The notes beneath the pieces were generated by a model. That model was not told where the DNA came from and did no database searches. It saw only the letters and a list, made by a program, of their open reading frames with translations. This document shows positions 5,421 through 6,374 of a stretch of 6,374 nucleotides of DNA, in pieces (the stretch's first letter is position 1; the number at the start of each line of letters is the position of its first letter). Origin of the DNA: Clostridiales bacterium. Its GTDB lineage: Bacteria > Bacillota > Clostridia > Christensenellales > Aristaeellaceae. A program made the position numbers and the translations under genes. Location: NCBI GenBank assembly GCA_012513735.1, contig JAAZBR010000361.1, forward strand, positions 1-6,374. The letters run 5' to 3'.

Positions 5421-6374
5421 GTGCAGCGAATCGGTATCTTCGGCGGCGCCTTTGACCCGATCCATCTGGGACATACGCGTGTGATGCGCAACGTGCTGGA
5501 TAAGTCAAGGGTTGACGAGATCCTGATCGTGCCCAACGGTGTCCCTCCCTACAAAACCCCAACCGTCGATATGAGCCACCTGCGCAGCATGGTCGCCATC
5601 GCGGTGGAAGGTATGCCTAAGGTCAGCATTGTGGAGCAGGCGATGCTGCGCGGTACAAAAAACACTTTGGACGTTGTCCGTGCCATCATTCGCCGCCATC
5701 CGGGGGCGTTCTTTACCTACATCATCGGAGCGGATAAGCTGGCCGGCCTGCTGCATTGGGCAGAAACGCCGCAATTATTTGCTGCCTGTGATCTGTTGGT
5801 GTATCCACGGGCCGGCTACAATGGGCAGGAGCTGACGCAGTTTGCCGCCGCGCAAGGCTACCGGGCGCAGTTGCTGCCGGTGCCGCCGGTTAATACATCC
5901 TCCAGCCTTGTGCGGGCGCAAATTGGGTTGTTGAGCGATGCGGAGGATATGATCTTTCCGCAGGTTGCTCGCTATATTGCGCTCAAGGGCTTATATAAGC
6001 CGGCCTACGAACAGCAGGTGTGCAGCCAGATGAACCAGCGGCGCTTTGAACACACGCTGGGTGTGCGCAATTTGGCGGTGGATTTGGCGCTTCAGCACGG
6101 CGCCTCCATGCAGCAGGCGGCGGTGGCCTCCGTTTTACACGATGTGGCCAAGTGCATGAAGCTGGGGCAATTGCAAGCTATCGCCAGGAAATACGGACTC
6201 ACTGATGATCCGCAGGTGCTGCGCAGCAATGCGCTGCTGCACGGAAAGGTAGGGGCGGTGCTGGCCTCCGCAAAATATGGGGTGCATAACCCTGATGTAC
6301 TCAATGCTATCCGTTACCACACAACCGGCCGGACAAACATGTCCCCTGTAGAGCTGTGTGTCTTTGTGGCCGAC
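5421..6374 (+). CDS. nadD: Fused NadD (nicotinate-nucleotide adenylyltransferase) - YqeK HD hydrolase, 3' end outside window
   Basis: The frame is open for 318 codons to the window edge. Residues 1-194 are NadD, which joins NaMN and ATP to give NaAD. Seen: GIFGGAFDPIHLGH (5-18, nucleotidyl transfer motif with H15 and H18), IIGADKLAGLLHW (101-113), YPRAGY (128-133), SSSLVR (160-165, equal to the SSSLLR of B. subtilis) and the closing YIALKGLYK. Residues 196-318 are a YqeK-type HD domain, a family that hydrolyses Ap4A to two ADP. Its metal ligands appear as H211 (FEHTLGV), H240-D241 (LHDVAK), H274 (LLHGKVGA), H300 (RYHTTGR) and D318 (VAD). About 65-70 residues are missing at the right edge. In many Firmicutes nadD and yqeK are separate adjacent genes, usually followed by rsfS; here no stop or linker separates them. 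NadD residues PPYK (42-45) and KNT (80-82) depart from the usual PPHK and SYT. GTG start chosen from the MxRIGIFGG beginning and AGGAGAGG. Confidence 0.93.
   Translation, partial: MQRIGIFGGAFDPIHLGHTRVMRNVLDKSRVDEILIVPNGVPPYKTPTVDMSHLRSMVAIAVEGMPKVSIVEQAMLRGTKNTLDVVRAIIRRHPGAFFTYIIGADKLAGLLHWAETPQLFAACDLLVYPRAGYNGQELTQFAAAQGYRAQLLPVPPVNTSSSLVRAQIGLLSDAEDMIFPQVARYIALKGLYKPAYEQQVCSQMNQRRFEHTLGVRNLAVDLALQHGASMQQAAVASVLHDVAKCMKLGQLQAIARKYGLTDDPQVLRSNALLHGKVGAVLASAKYGVHNPDVLNAIRYHTTGRTNMSPVELCVFVAD

Noticed and set aside
5505..5774. An 89-codon minus-strand frame within nadD.
   Set aside because: Antisense to strongly conserved NadD coding sequence, with no motif of its own.

Overview
The window is the 3' half of a bacterial secY/spc-alpha type ribosomal protein cluster on the + strand. 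It is followed by a strong terminator, a gene-free stretch of about 340 bases, and the start of a second transcription unit for NAD biosynthesis. The gene order is adk-map-KOW(L14e-like)-infA-rpmJ-rpsM-rpsK-rpsD-rpoA-rplQ. A KOW protein between map and infA (the ybzG position of Bacillus), a four-cysteine zinc-type adenylate kinase and a long L17 point to a Firmicute. rpsD inside the alpha operon (it lies elsewhere in Bacillus subtilis) and the extended L17 favour Clostridia or a relative over Bacilli. The moderately high G+C and frequent GTG/TTG starts fit a gut-type clostridial lineage. This assignment is inference from gene content; no rRNA is present.

Region 1 (1-1796): the C-terminal two thirds of adenylate kinase, methionine aminopeptidase starting on GTG inside the adk stop, a small KOW-domain RNA-binding protein, and IF-1 starting on TTG inside the KOW gene. 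These genes are tightly packed or overlapping, so translational coupling is likely. Region 2 (1797-5081): L36, S13, S11, S4, RNA polymerase alpha and L17, most with clear Shine-Dalgarno sequences. The widest gap, 123 bases between rpmJ and rpsM, holds a terminator-like stem-loop. Its 5' arm could alternatively pair with the whole rpsM ribosome-binding site, so it is a candidate r-protein control leader. Region 3 (5082-5420): a perfect 16-bp hairpin terminator, then a G+C-rich unassigned stretch with several possible short stems, then a plausible sigma-A promoter. Region 4 (5421-6374, runs off the window): one uninterrupted frame encoding NadD joined directly to a YqeK-type HD hydrolase.

Together the first unit couples ribosome assembly (L36, S13, S11, S4, L17), initiation (IF-1), N-terminal methionine removal (Map), adenylate balance (Adk) and transcription (RpoA). 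The second unit makes nicotinate adenine dinucleotide and probably cleaves diadenosine tetraphosphate. I see no mobile element, CRISPR array, tRNA or rRNA. The window is mostly ordinary core genome. The points most worth a second look are the NadD-YqeK fusion and its altered motifs, the rpmJ-rpsM leader, the KOW protein, and the stretch between rplQ and nadD.
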